A stretch of DNA of 64,000 nt from Herbaspirillum robiniae. GTDB lineage: Bacteria > Pseudomonadota > Gammaproteobacteria > Burkholderiales > Burkholderiaceae_D. The stretch is from assembly GCF_002213415.1 (NCBI RefSeq), contig NZ_NJGU01000006.1:186001-250000 (forward strand), in the 5' to 3' direction. Below, in pieces: positions 21,217 to 30,055 of the stretch (its first letter is position 1; every line of letters begins with the position of its first letter). The notes beneath the pieces are model-generated. The model made no database searches, was not told the origin of the DNA, and worked only from the letters and a program-made list of their open reading frames with translations. Made by a program: the position numbers and the translations under genes.

Positions 21217-22263
21217 TTATTTCACCTGGTCGACGAACTCGTTGGTGTAGGTCTTCGACAGGTCGATGTTCTTGCCCTTGATGTTGGGATTGAAGCCGGC
21301 CATCACCTTGAGCACCTGCTCCGGGCCGCCGGCCGGCATCTTGCCGTCAGGCGAGTACATCGGCATCGACGCCTTCAGCGCCTGCACGTAGATCGCCTTG
21401 TTGCCGCCGTAGTAGTCCTTGGGCATCTTGTCGGCGATCTCTTCCGGCGTGTGGGTCTGGATGTACTTCAGGGTCTTGACGAAGGCGCGCGCCAGCTTCT
21501 GCGATTCGGCCTTGTGGCTGTTCATCCACGAGCGGTTCACGTACACGCTCGAGGCCGGATACAGGCCACCCAGCGCGTTGCGGGTGCCGTCCACGCTGCT
21601 CATGTCGACCAGCACCTTGGCGTCGCCCGAGGCCAGCAGGATGGAAGTGGTCGGCTCGGTGGTCCAGGCCACGTCGATGCGCTTTTGCTTCATGGCGGCG
21701 ATCAGGGTGTTGCCCGCGCCCACCGGCAGCATCGAATAGTCGGAGGTCTTCAGGCCGGCGCGGCTGGCCAGGTATTGCGCGATGAAGCTGGAGGACGAGC
21801 CCAGGCCGGTCACGCCCAGGGTCTTGCCCTTCAGGTCGGCCATGCTCTTGACGCTGCCGGCGAGGTCGGCGCGCACCATTTCCATGCCGCCCGGCACCAG
21901 CAGCAGCTGGGTGATCGAAGTGATTTCCTTGCCCTTGCTCTGCAGGTCGATGGAATGGTCGTAGTAACCGACCACCGCCTGCACGGCGCCGGCCAGCAAT
22001 TCGTTCTCGGCGTCCACGCCGGCCGGCTGCGACTGCAGCTCGACGTCCAGGCCTTCCTCCTTGAAGTAGCCCAGGTTTTCCGCCAGCTTGGGCGGCAGGT
22101 AGATCAGCTTGTTGATGCCGCCCACCATGATGGTGATCTTGTCGGCGGCATGCGCATGGGGCGCGGCCAGCGCCAGCGCGGCGCCGACGACGGCAGTGGC
22201 GCCTAGCGCCAGGAGGGAACGGCGGATGGGGGAAGCCTGGAACACACGAGCGTCGCGACGCAT
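21217..22263 (-). CDS. ABC transporter substrate-binding protein, NMT1/SsuA-like (copy A)
   Basis: A 348-aa periplasmic binding protein and the first gene of the ABC operon. It has a longer N-terminal region before the signal sequence (cleavage near AHA) and is strongly similar to copy B throughout: both share GVDAENELLAGAVQAVVG, GVTGLGSS and KMPKDYYG segments, with differences clustered in the middle of the protein, where ligand contacts would be expected. This suggests duplication followed by specificity change. Its start region faces a divergent two-component pair that may control it. Confidence 0.92.
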   Translation of the reverse strand: MRRDARVFQASPIRRSLLALGATAVVGAALALAAPHAHAADKITIMVGGINKLIYLPPKLAENLGYFKEEGLDVELQSQPAGVDAENELLAGAVQAVVGYYDHSIDLQSKGKEITSITQLLLVPGGMEMVRADLAGSVKSMADLKGKTLGVTGLGSSSSFIAQYLASRAGLKTSDYSMLPVGAGNTLIAAMKQKRIDVAWTTEPTTSILLASGDAKVLVDMSSVDGTRNALGGLYPASSVYVNRSWMNSHKAESQKLARAFVKTLKYIQTHTPEEIADKMPKDYYGGNKAIYVQALKASMPMYSPDGKMPAGGPEQVLKVMAGFNPNIKGKNIDLSKTYTNEFVDQVK

Positions 22264-22313
22264 TATGATTGTCTCCTTTTGGTGGGATGGTCTTGCGCCA
22301 TCTTCGCTTTTTA

Positions 22314-22334
22314 TAGAATTGCGGGCCTATTCTA
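22314..22334. promoter_or_regulatory. Dyad in the divergent ABC / two-component promoter region
   Basis: TAGAAT and ATTCTA are separated by nine bases, midway between the divergent starts at 22263 and 22413. It is a candidate operator for the adjacent response regulator, or simply overlapping -10 elements; this is inference from symmetry and position only. Confidence 0.35.
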
Positions 22335-22412
22335 AGAAGCCGAAACCTTCATCCAGCCTTCAAAAAAACGGCTTTTTTATTTGCAGCGCAACAAAAACAT
22401 AGACACTTTGGC

Positions 22413-23084
22413 ATGAAACTGCTCCTCATCGAAGACAACCCGCAGCTCGCCCATTGGCTGGAGCAGATCCTCAAGGAACACAAGTTCAGCGTCGACATCG
22501 CCGCCGACGGCGAGATCGCCGACCAAGTGCTGCGCGATGAAAACTACGACGTGGTGCTGCTGGACCTGATGCTGCCCAAACTGGGCGGCAAGCACGTCCT
22601 GCGCCGCCTGCGCGAGCGCCACAACGGCGTGCCGGTGATGATCCTGACCGCCAGCGGCTCCATCGACGAGAAGGTGGAATGCCTGGGCGCGGGCGCCGAC
22701 GACTACCTCGTCAAGCCCTTCGAAATACGCGAGCTGGTGGCGCGCATCAAGGTGCTGATCCGGCGCCAGACGCCCGACAAGGCGGCCGAGATCCATTGCG
22801 GCGACCTGGTGTACGACAGCAACACGCGTCAGTTCGCCGTGGCCGGAAATACGCTGGCCTTGCCGGCGCGCGAGCACGACGTGCTGGAGATCCTGATGCT
22901 CAAGCAAGGCAAGACGGTCTCCAAGACGGCGCTGATGAAAGGCATCTTCAGCCTCTCGGAAGAGCCCAGCGCCGACGCCATCGAGATCTACATCTCGCGC
23001 CTGCGCAAGAAGCTGGAGAGTTCCAGCGCCGCCATCATGACGCTGCGCGGCCTGGGCTACCTGCTCAAGCAGAAAGACGAATGA
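22413..23084 (+). CDS. OmpR-family response regulator, TctD-like
   Basis: A 223-aa regulator: receiver with LLLIEDN at the start, phospho-acceptor Asp51 and KPFEIREL near residue 103, then a winged-helix domain (SADAIEIYISRLRKKLE, TLRGLGYLL). It is followed after 3 bp by its kinase. The pair is divergent from the two-binding-protein ABC operon, so control of that transporter is the most natural inference; classical TctDE pairs control tricarboxylate (TctCBA) uptake, but no such genes are here. Confidence 0.93.
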   Translation: MKLLLIEDNPQLAHWLEQILKEHKFSVDIAADGEIADQVLRDENYDVVLLDLMLPKLGGKHVLRRLRERHNGVPVMILTASGSIDEKVECLGAGADDYLVKPFEIRELVARIKVLIRRQTPDKAAEIHCGDLVYDSNTRQFAVAGNTLALPAREHDVLEILMLKQGKTVSKTALMKGIFSLSEEPSADAIEIYISRLRKKLESSSAAIMTLRGLGYLLKQKDE

Positions 23085-23087
23085 ACG

Positions 23088-24482
23088 ATGATCGATAGCC
23101 TGCGCCTGCGGCTGCTGCTGTGGCTGCTGATCCCGATGACGGTCTACGTCGGCCTCTCGGCCAGCGACGCCTACGACAACGCCGCCGCCAGCGCCACGCT
23201 GATCCAGGACCGCGCGCTGGTGGCGTCGGCGCGCATGATGGCCGGCCAGGTCACCTGGCAGGATGGCGCGCCGGTGGTCTCGATCCCGCCGGCGGCGCTG
23301 GAAATGTTCGCCTCGCCGGCGCAGGACGCGGTCTACTACCAGGTGCTGATGGACGACAACACGCTGCTGGCCGGCCGCCCCGACTTCCCGGCCGAGCCGG
23401 ACTTCGCGGCGCTGCACCCGGCCTACACCACGACCGACTTCGACGGCCGTCCGCTGCGCGTGGTCAGCTACATCCGCGCGCTGTACGACGAAGGCACGCT
23501 GCGCATGGTGGCGGTATCGGTAGGCCAGACCATGCAAGGCCACCAGCAGATGATCGGCGAACTGTGGCAACCCTCGCTGCGGCGCCAGCTGGTGCTGCTG
23601 CTGCTGGCGGTGGCGCTGGTGGTGCTGGGCCTGACCATCGAGCTGCGCCCCATCCTGGCGGTCAAGGACGAACTGGCCGCGCGCGACCCCAACTCGCTCA
23701 CCCCCTTGCGCGCCGGCCAGCTGCAGTTGGAGCTGCGCCCCATCGTGGAGGCGATCAACCAGTACATCCAGCGCCTGAACGCCCAGGTGACGGTGCAAAA
23801 GCGCTTCGTCGCCGACGCCGCCCACCAGCTGCGCACGCCGCTGACGGTGATCGACTCGCAGATCCAGTTCGCGCGCCAGCTGGACGATCCGGCGCGCCTG
23901 CCGCAGGTGCTGGCGGCGCTGCACGAGAGCAGCCGCAACATGACCGACCTGACCAACAAGCTGCTGCAGCTGTCGCAGGCCGAGGCGTCCAACAGCGGCG
24001 CGTTTCCGCGCGGGCCGGTGGACCTGATCGCGGTGGCGGCGACGGTGCTGGAGGAACTGGCCGGACTGGCCCTGAAGAAAGGCATCGACCTGGGCATGGA
24101 GACGGAGCTCGAAGGCGCCGTCGTCAACGGCAACGAGACGCAGCTGGCCGGCATGCTGATGAACCTGATCGACAACGCGCTGCGCTACACCCCGCACGGC
24201 GGCAAGGTGACCGTGGGGCTGGCGCGCGAGGACGGCGCGGGCGACGGCGCGCAGTTCGTGATCACCGTCAGCGACAACGGTCCCGGCATCCCGGCCGAGG
24301 TGCGCGAGCGCGTGTTCGAGCGTTTCTACCGCAATGCCGCGCCCGACCAGCCCGGCTCGGGCCTGGGATTGCCCATCGTGCGCGAGATCGTGCAGGCCTC
24401 CCAAGGCAGCATCACGCTGGATGCGCCCGGGGACGGCAGCGGCCTGGTGGCCACCGTGAAGCTTCCCGCCCTGCCGGGTTAA
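23088..24482 (+). CDS. Sensor histidine kinase, TctE-like
   Basis: A 464-aa inner-membrane kinase with helices at about residues 8-24 and 166-185 enclosing a periplasmic 2CSK_N-type sensor (SDAYDNAAASATLIQDRALV). The H-box is FVADAAHQLRTPLTV with His246, the N-box MLMNLIDNALRYTP, and the G-box GSGLGLPIVREI. It starts 3 bp after the response regulator stop, so both are co-translated. The ligand is presumably the compound imported by the divergent ABC system. Confidence 0.93.
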   Translation: MIDSLRLRLLLWLLIPMTVYVGLSASDAYDNAAASATLIQDRALVASARMMAGQVTWQDGAPVVSIPPAALEMFASPAQDAVYYQVLMDDNTLLAGRPDFPAEPDFAALHPAYTTTDFDGRPLRVVSYIRALYDEGTLRMVAVSVGQTMQGHQQMIGELWQPSLRRQLVLLLLAVALVVLGLTIELRPILAVKDELAARDPNSLTPLRAGQLQLELRPIVEAINQYIQRLNAQVTVQKRFVADAAHQLRTPLTVIDSQIQFARQLDDPARLPQVLAALHESSRNMTDLTNKLLQLSQAEASNSGAFPRGPVDLIAVAATVLEELAGLALKKGIDLGMETELEGAVVNGNETQLAGMLMNLIDNALRYTPHGGKVTVGLAREDGAGDGAQFVITVSDNGPGIPAEVRERVFERFYRNAAPDQPGSGLGLPIVREIVQASQGSITLDAPGDGSGLVATVKLPALPG

Positions 24483-24538
24483 ACTTGCGACAATAAAAAA
24501 ACTCATCAGCACCACGCAAGGCAATTCAGGGAGACAAA

Positions 24539-25471
24539 TTGGACGTCAAGCAATTGCGGGCCCTTCTGGCCATCGCTGAAACCGGCAGCGTCACGCGCGC
24601 GGCCGAACTGCTTCACATCGTGCAGCCGGCGGTATCGCGCCAGCTGCGGCTGCTGGAGGAGGACGTCGGCACGCCGCTGTTCGAACGCGGCCGCCGCGGC
24701 ATGGACCTGACCGAAGCCGGCCGCATCCTCGCCAACCACGCGCGCCGCGCGCTGCACGAGCTGGACCAGGCCAAGGCAGAGATCGCGCCTTCGCCCGACG
24801 TGGTCAGCGGCTCGGTCACCATCGGTCTGTTGCCCAGCACCAGCGACCTGCTGGCGGCCTCGCTGGTGATCCACCTGCGCGAACTCTATCCGCGCCTGAC
24901 GGTGAACATCTCGGTGGGTTTCGGCGGCTACCTGCAGCAATGGCTGGAGGATGGCGAGGTCGACCTGGCGCTGATGTACGAACCCAAACCCTCGGCCTTG
25001 CTGGAGACCGCGCCGCTGGTCGACGAGACGCTGTACGTGCTGGGCCTGCCCGACAAGGACCTGTCGCTGCAGGGCGAGCTGGCGCTGTCGGCGGTGGCCG
25101 AGCTGCCGCTGGTGCTGCCGGCGCTGCCGCACGGCGTGCGCTCGCTGCTGGACCGCGCCTGTTCGCTGGCCGACCTGCACCTGAACGTGATCGCCGAGAC
25201 CAACGCGATGAACGTGCAGAAGAGCCTGGTGCAGTCCGGCATCGGCTACACCATCCTGCCGGGCGTGGCGGTGTTCGACGACGTCGCCGCCGGCCGCTTC
25301 GCCGCCGCGCCCATCTCCAAGCAGGCGGTGCATCGCAAGATCGTGCTGGCCCAGGCACTGACGCGGCGCTCCTCGATCGCGGTGCGCTGCGCGGCCACCG
25401 AATTGCGCGCGCTGATCAAGCGCAAGCTGGAGCAAGGCGCCTGGCCCGGCGCCACCTGGCTGGACGACTGA
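24539..25471 (+). CDS. LysR-family transcriptional regulator
   Basis: A 310-aa LTTR: N-terminal winged helix (MDVKQLRALLAIAETGSVT, AVSRQLRLLEEDVGTPLFER) and a C-terminal type-2 periplasmic-binding-like effector domain. The start is a TTG at 24539 preceded by AGGGAGACAAA; the N-terminus then matches the family exactly, so no other start fits. It reads in the same direction as the TPP-enzyme genes 160 bp downstream, and is the only dedicated regulator of this catabolic cluster in view. Confidence 0.92.
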   Translation: MDVKQLRALLAIAETGSVTRAAELLHIVQPAVSRQLRLLEEDVGTPLFERGRRGMDLTEAGRILANHARRALHELDQAKAEIAPSPDVVSGSVTIGLLPSTSDLLAASLVIHLRELYPRLTVNISVGFGGYLQQWLEDGEVDLALMYEPKPSALLETAPLVDETLYVLGLPDKDLSLQGELALSAVAELPLVLPALPHGVRSLLDRACSLADLHLNVIAETNAMNVQKSLVQSGIGYTILPGVAVFDDVAAGRFAAAPISKQAVHRKIVLAQALTRRSSIAVRCAATELRALIKRKLEQGAWPGATWLDD

Positions 25472-25554
25472 ACCCACCTGCCGTTCCCCGTTCCCCGGTC
25501 CGCATGGCCGTGCGCGCGACGCGTTTCCTGCCATGCCGAAAACTGATTGTCCGA

Positions 25555-25577
25555 ACAGATTTCTGTATTGGACGGCC
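25555..25577 (+). promoter_or_regulatory. Candidate promoter/operator of the TPP-enzyme operon
   Basis: ACAGA-TT-TCTGT (25555-25566) is a perfect small dyad, overlapped by ATTGGACGGCC (25567-25577). TTGGAC could be a -35 element with TACGAT 18 bases further as -10. The same 11-mer recurs in front of the binding-protein gene and a shorter form in front of the first aldehyde dehydrogenase. Confidence 0.45.
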
Positions 25578-25633
25578 CTGCACGCGGCCTCTACGATGAC
25601 CGCTCCAGTACAGAGACCGGGGAAACACATTCC

Positions 25634-26185
25634 ATGAACACCAAAACGGGCGTAACGCCAGACGCGTCGGAAGACTGGCGCGAAGACATCTTTTCCATCC
25701 TCAAGGAAGGCGGCGTCAAGCAGGTCGCCTACGTGCCCGACGCCGGGCACTCGCACGTGATCCGCCGCGTGCATGCCGATCCCGAGATGCGCGGCGTGGT
25801 GCTGACCACCGAGGAAGAAGGCGTGGCCACCGTGTGCGGCGCCTGGCTGGGCGGCCAGCGCGCGGCGCTGCTGATGCAGAGCAGCGGCGTGGGCAACTGC
25901 ATCAACATGTTCTCGCTGATCTCCAATTGCCGCTTCCCGTTCTTCTCCATCGTCACCATGCGCGGTGAGTGGGCCGAGTTCAACCAGTGGCAGTCGCCGA
26001 TGGGCAAAGCCACGCAGGCCGCCATCGAGCTGATGGGCATCACGGTGCTGCGCGCCGACCGTCCGGAAGACGTGGCGGCCACGGTGGCAGCCGGTTTCTC
26101 GGCCGCCTTCGAAGGCGGCGAAGCGGTATGCGTGCTGCTGGGACAGCGGCTGATCGGCAAGAAGAAATGGGAGGCAGGCAAATGA
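25634..26185 (+). CDS. TPP-dependent decarboxylase, alpha (PYR-domain) subunit; sulfopyruvate/phosphonopyruvate decarboxylase-like
   Basis: A 183-aa protein equal to the N-terminal (PYR) half of a thiamine-diphosphate decarboxylase. The segment VVLTTEEEGVATVCGAWLGG contains the conserved Glu that activates the TPP aminopyrimidine, and QSSGVGNCINMFSLI is typical of sulfopyruvate decarboxylase ComD and phosphonopyruvate decarboxylase. The ATG at 25634 follows GGGGAAAC. It overlaps the beta-subunit gene by 4 bp (ATGA), so the two halves form one enzyme. Expected reaction is decarboxylation of an acidic 3-substituted pyruvate to the aldehyde; the true substrate is not known. Confidence 0.85.
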   Translation: MNTKTGVTPDASEDWREDIFSILKEGGVKQVAYVPDAGHSHVIRRVHADPEMRGVVLTTEEEGVATVCGAWLGGQRAALLMQSSGVGNCINMFSLISNCRFPFFSIVTMRGEWAEFNQWQSPMGKATQAAIELMGITVLRADRPEDVAATVAAGFSAAFEGGEAVCVLLGQRLIGKKKWEAGK

Positions 26186-26775
26186 GCGCAGCACAATCCA
26201 AGGGCATCGACCGCCGCGCCTTCGTGCGCCAGCTGGTGGAGGCGTTTCCGCAGGCGCTGGTGGTGACCGGCCTGGGTTCGTCCTCCTACGACCTGTACGC
26301 CGCCGGCGACCGCGACGAGAACTTCTACCTGTGGGGCGCCATGGGCGGCGCCGCAGCGGTGGGCCTGGGCATCGCCATCGCCCAGCCGACGCGCACCGTG
26401 ATCGTGGTGACCGGCGACGGCGAACAGCTGATGGGTATCGGCGCGCTGGCCACCATCGGCTCGCAGCAACCCGCCAACCTCAACGTGGTGGTGCTGGACA
26501 ACGGCCACTTCGGCGAGACCGGCATGCAGCGCAGCCACACCAGCCTGGGCACCGACCTGGCGACGGTGGCGACCGGCTGCGGCATCGGCCAGACCGTGCG
26601 GGTGGATTCCACCGACCAGGCCGGCGACCTGTTCCAGAAGATCGCCGCCGCCGGCGGGCCGCTGCTGGCCACCGTCAAGGTGCTGCCGGACGAGCTGCCG
26701 CGCGCGCTGCCGCCGCGCGACGGCGTGTATGTGAAGAATCGTTTTCGTGCTGTGCTGGGACTGGCGCCCATGTAA
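26182..26775 (+). CDS. TPP-dependent decarboxylase, beta (PP-domain) subunit
   Basis: A 197-aa protein equal to the diphosphate-binding half of the enzyme. The TPP/Mg2+ motif is seen as VVTGDGEQLMGIGALATIG followed by VVLDNGHFGETG (GDG to N spacing about 29). It resembles ComE of sulfopyruvate decarboxylase and the C-terminal half of phosphonopyruvate decarboxylase. The two genes are translationally coupled and followed by a strong terminator, so they form a bicistronic operon behind the LysR gene. Confidence 0.86.
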   Translation: MSAAQSKGIDRRAFVRQLVEAFPQALVVTGLGSSSYDLYAAGDRDENFYLWGAMGGAAAVGLGIAIAQPTRTVIVVTGDGEQLMGIGALATIGSQQPANLNVVVLDNGHFGETGMQRSHTSLGTDLATVATGCGIGQTVRVDSTDQAGDLFQKIAAAGGPLLATVKVLPDELPRALPPRDGVYVKNRFRAVLGLAPM

Positions 26776-26793
26776 GCCTGCCCGGCCTTCTTC

Positions 26794-26820
26794 AGCCCGC
26801 CTTTTCGGCGGGCTTTTTTT
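26794..26820 (+). terminator. Rho-independent terminator of the TPP-enzyme operon
   Basis: GCCCGCC (26795-26801), five-base loop, GGCGGGC (26807-26813) and a seven-T run. Confidence 0.9.
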
Positions 26821-26847
26821 ATTCGGAGTTGTTGCGACCAACGACGC

Positions 26848-26867
26848 TGGCTTCCCGCCTGCGCGGG
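26848..26867. repeat. Dispersed intergenic repeat fragment (CCCGCCTGCGCGG type)
   Basis: The stretch CTGGCTTCCCGCCTGCGCGG and the sequence around it look like the widespread GC-rich palindromic intergenic element of Betaproteobacteria. Recognised by eye only; a single copy in this window. Confidence 0.4.
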
Positions 26868-26978
26868 GACGACACGGCAATTTCAGACACGGCTTCGCCG
26901 GCTCCGTATCAAGACGAGCGCAAAAAAACGCCTGCATCCATCCAGATGCAGGCGTTCCCGGTACACCGAAAACTCAGA

Positions 26979-28184
26979 TCACTTCCAATACTGGCACTTC
27001 GACTCCGCCTTGCTCATGTAGGCCTGGTCGCCGGGAATGGTCTGCACGATGCGCGCGTAGTCCCAGGGATACTTGGAGTCGGCCGGCGCCTTCACCTGCA
27101 TCAGGTACATGTCGTGCACCATGCGGCCGTCCGGGCGGATCACGCCGTTGGTGGCGAAGAAGTCGTTGATCTTGTTGGCCCGCATGTAGTCCATCACGCG
27201 GTCGGCATCGGTGCCGCCGGTGGCCTTCACCGCCGCCAGCCAGGTCGCGGTGACCGAGGCGTCGCCGGCCTGCAGCGAGCTCGGCATGCGCTTGGTCTTG
27301 GCGAAGAAGCGCTTGGAGAAGGCGCGCGACTCTTCGGTGCGGTCCCAGTAGAAGCCGTCGGTGAAGTACAGCCCCTGCGACAGCTGCAGGCCCAGCGCGT
27401 GGATATCGTTGATGAACATCAGGATGCCGGCCAGCTTCATGCTCTTGGTGATGTTGAACTCGGCCGCGCCCTTGATGGCGTTGACCAGGTCGGTGCCGCC
27501 GGTGGACAGGCCCAGCACCTGCGCCTTGGACGACTGCGCCTGCAGCAGGAAGGAGGAAAAGTCGGACGCCCCCAGCGGATGCTTGACCGCCCCCACCACA
27601 GTGCCGCCGTTGGCCTTGACGGTGTCGGCGGTGTCCTTCTCCAGCGAATTGCCGAAGGCCACGTCCGCGGTCAGGAAGTACCAGCTCTTGTAGCCCTGCT
27701 TGACCATCGCGGTGCCGGTGCCGCGCGCCACCGACAAGGTGTCGTAGCTGTACTGCACGGTGTAGGGATTGCACTCCTCATTGGTCAGGCGGGTGGTGCC
27801 ACTGCCGGGAGAGAGGAAGACCCGCTTCTTCTCGGCGGCGATCTTGGCAATCGCCAGCGCGGCCGACGAGTTGGTGCCGCCGATCACCACGTCGTAGCCG
27901 GCGTCGTACCACTCGCGCGCGCGGCTGGCGGCGATGTCGGCCTTGTTCTGGTGGTCCACCACGGTCAGTTCGATCTTCTTGCCGTTGACGCTGCCGCCGG
28001 CGTCGGCGATCGCCATCTTGATGGCCTCCACGCCGCCGGGGCCGTCGAGGTCGGCGTAGACGCCGGACATGTCGGTGATGAAGCCGATGCGGATGGTGTC
28101 GCCGGCGGCGGCCGCCGGGCCGGCTGCGGCCAGCGACAGCGCGGCCGCGAGCGCGCCGGCCAGGGTGGTCAGTCTCAGGTTCAT
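26979..28184 (-). CDS. Branched-chain amino acid-type ABC substrate-binding protein
   Basis: A 401-aa periplasmic binding protein of the LivJ-like class (Peripla_BP_6): signal peptide ending in AAAGD, then IRIGFITDMSGVYADLDGPG, VVIGGTNSSAALAIAKIAAE and TADVAFGNSLEKDT. The ATG at 28184 follows GGAGACGAC; the frame continues upstream but without signal-peptide character. No permease or ATPase is adjacent, so it is an orphan binding protein. It is divergent from the aldehyde-dehydrogenase operon and faces the TPP-enzyme operon, which suggests that it delivers or senses the substrate of this pathway; relatives include binding proteins for amides and aromatic acids, not only amino acids. Confidence 0.9.
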   Translation of the reverse strand: MNLRLTTLAGALAAALSLAAAGPAAAAGDTIRIGFITDMSGVYADLDGPGGVEAIKMAIADAGGSVNGKKIELTVVDHQNKADIAASRAREWYDAGYDVVIGGTNSSAALAIAKIAAEKKRVFLSPGSGTTRLTNEECNPYTVQYSYDTLSVARGTGTAMVKQGYKSWYFLTADVAFGNSLEKDTADTVKANGGTVVGAVKHPLGASDFSSFLLQAQSSKAQVLGLSTGGTDLVNAIKGAAEFNITKSMKLAGILMFINDIHALGLQLSQGLYFTDGFYWDRTEESRAFSKRFFAKTKRMPSSLQAGDASVTATWLAAVKATGGTDADRVMDYMRANKINDFFATNGVIRPDGRMVHDMYLMQVKAPADSKYPWDYARIVQTIPGDQAYMSKAESKCQYWK

Positions 28185-28296
28185 GTCGTCTCCGTTATAG
28201 TCGTATGGTGCCGCCTGAGCCGTCGCGCCTGCCAAAGTCCCCAACCCGTCGACGGTCCGATTGCGGTCGAAGCAGACCATATCCCGGGCCGATTCC

Positions 28297-28307
28297 GGCC
28301 GTCCAAT
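28297..28307 (-). promoter_or_regulatory. ATTGGACGGCC motif upstream of the binding-protein gene
   Basis: On the minus strand this is an exact copy of the 11-mer found in front of the TPP-enzyme genes, with TATGGT about 19 bases downstream as a possible -10 element. Same orientation relative to its gene. Confidence 0.45.
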
Positions 28308-28423
28308 GTTAGCTTGTGATGACGCCATTGCACTTTGCTATGGATGTGTTTGCGTTGCAACAAACCCGCTCCCGGCAAGGCTCCCGCTGGCATGCGCAAA
28401 CGTGATGGAGGGATCAGAAACCG

Positions 28424-28433
28424 GTATTGGACG
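28424..28433 (+). promoter_or_regulatory. GTATTGGACG motif upstream of the first aldehyde dehydrogenase
   Basis: This 10-mer is identical to 25565-25574 and lies 59 bases before the dehydrogenase start, almost the same distance as in the TPP operon. Confidence 0.4.
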
Positions 28434-28491
28434 CTGTCGCTTCCCACATGCAATGCTGCGGTTCCGTCTTCAATCTCTGCAAGGAATCCCG

Positions 28492-29922
28492 ATGACGCAA
28501 TACAAGAACCTGATCGCCGGCGAATGGGTGGCCGGCGCCAGCGAGGCAGACAACATCAATCCGTCCGACACCAACGACATCATCGGCCGCGCCAGCCACG
28601 CCAGCGCCGCGCAGGTGAGCGACGCCATCGCCGCCGCGCGCGCCGCGCTGCCCAAGTGGAACCCCGGCACCTCGCAGCTGCGCTCGGACCTGCTGACCAC
28701 GATCGCCAACGAACTGTTCGCCCGCAAGGAGGAACTGGGCGAGCTGCTGGCACGCGAAGAAGGCAAGACCCGCGCCGAGGCCATCGGCGAGGTCGGCCGC
28801 GCGGCCAACATCTTCCGCTTCTTCTCCAGCGAAGTGGTGCGCATCCGCGGCGAGAAGCTGGCCTCGGTGCGCCCCGGCATCGACGTCGAGATCACGCGCG
28901 ACCCGGTGGGCGTGGTCGGCATCATCACGCCGTGGAATTTCCCGATCGCCATTCCGGCGTGGAAGATCGCCCCGGCGCTGGCCTTCGGCAACACGGTGGT
29001 GTTCAAGCCCTCCGAGCTCACGCCCGGCACCGCGCATGCGCTGGCCGAGGTCATCCATCGCGCCGGCGTGCCGGCCGGCGTGTTCAACCTGGTGCACGGC
29101 ACCGGCGCGGTGGTGGGCGACGCCCTGCTCTCGGGCGTGGACGCGATCACCTTCACCGGCTCGGTCAAGACCGGCAACCAGATCGTCAGGCGCGCCACCG
29201 AGCGCATGATCCGCGTGCAGGCCGAGATGGGCGGCAAGAACCCGCTGGTGGTGCTGGACGACGCCAACCTCGACGTCGCGGTGGGCTGCGCGCTGGACGG
29301 CTCCTTCTTCCAGACCGGCCAGCGCTGCACCGCGTCCAGCCGCCTGGTGGTGACCGAGGGCATCCATGACCGCTTCGTCGATGCGCTGGCCACCCGACTG
29401 GCCCAGATCAACATCGGCCCGGCGCTCAAGGCCGGTACCCAGGTCGGTCCGGTGGTGGACCGCCGCCAGCTGGAGCAGGACTTGCGCTACATCGACATCG
29501 GCAGCAGCGAAGGCGCCAGCGTGCGCGTCAAGGGCGAACTGCTCAAGCGCGAAACGCCGGGGCATTACCTGTCGCCGACGCTGTTTACCGACACCACCAA
29601 CCAGATGCGCATCAACCGCGAGGAAGTGTTCGGCCCGGTGGCGGCGGTGATCCGCGTCAAGGACTACGACGAGGCGCTGGCGGTGGCCAACGACACCAGC
29701 TTCGGCCTCTCGGCCGGCATCTGCACCACCTCGCAGAAGTACGCGCGCCACTTCCAGCAGCACGCCGAAGCCGGCCTGACCATGCTCAACCTGGCCACCG
29801 CCGGCCTGGACTATCACGTCCCCTTCGGCGGACGCAAAGGATCGAGCTACGGCCCGCGCGAGCAAGGCACCTACGCGATCGACTTCTACACCATCGTGAA
29901 GACCTCTTACCTCAGCGTGTGA
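28492..29922 (+). CDS. Aldehyde dehydrogenase, alpha-ketoglutaric-semialdehyde-dehydrogenase-like (YcbD type)
   Basis: A 476-aa NAD(P)+-dependent aldehyde dehydrogenase. Visible are the cofactor-binding ITPWNFPIAIPAWK, the general-base Glu in VQAEMGGKNP and the nucleophilic Cys in FQTGQRCTASSR. The ending FGGRKGSSYGPREQG is characteristic of the YcbD/KGSADH branch, which acts on short acidic semialdehydes. The ATG at 28492 follows AAGGAATCCCG. First gene of a three-gene rightward group with a YihU-like reductase and a second aldehyde dehydrogenase. An acidic aldehyde produced by the TPP enzyme is a plausible substrate. Confidence 0.9.
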   Translation: MTQYKNLIAGEWVAGASEADNINPSDTNDIIGRASHASAAQVSDAIAAARAALPKWNPGTSQLRSDLLTTIANELFARKEELGELLAREEGKTRAEAIGEVGRAANIFRFFSSEVVRIRGEKLASVRPGIDVEITRDPVGVVGIITPWNFPIAIPAWKIAPALAFGNTVVFKPSELTPGTAHALAEVIHRAGVPAGVFNLVHGTGAVVGDALLSGVDAITFTGSVKTGNQIVRRATERMIRVQAEMGGKNPLVVLDDANLDVAVGCALDGSFFQTGQRCTASSRLVVTEGIHDRFVDALATRLAQINIGPALKAGTQVGPVVDRRQLEQDLRYIDIGSSEGASVRVKGELLKRETPGHYLSPTLFTDTTNQMRINREEVFGPVAAVIRVKDYDEALAVANDTSFGLSAGICTTSQKYARHFQQHAEAGLTMLNLATAGLDYHVPFGGRKGSSYGPREQGTYAIDFYTIVKTSYLSV

Positions 29923-30055
29923 GGCAGGCCCGCCGTTCCGGGCCGCGGCCCGTTTGCGCACAGCCGCCGGCGCGCAAGGCGCAGCTGTGACATAGTCGGA
30001 AGGCGGCGCCGGGCAGGCGCCGTCCATCAAGAGAACAATATCCAGGAGACGTGAA

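Noticed and set aside
22377-26194. Two long leftward frames (715 and 562 codons) opposite the TctE-like kinase and the LysR/TPP genes
   Set aside because: Antisense shadows; sense frames carry full catalytic motifs and ribosome sites.
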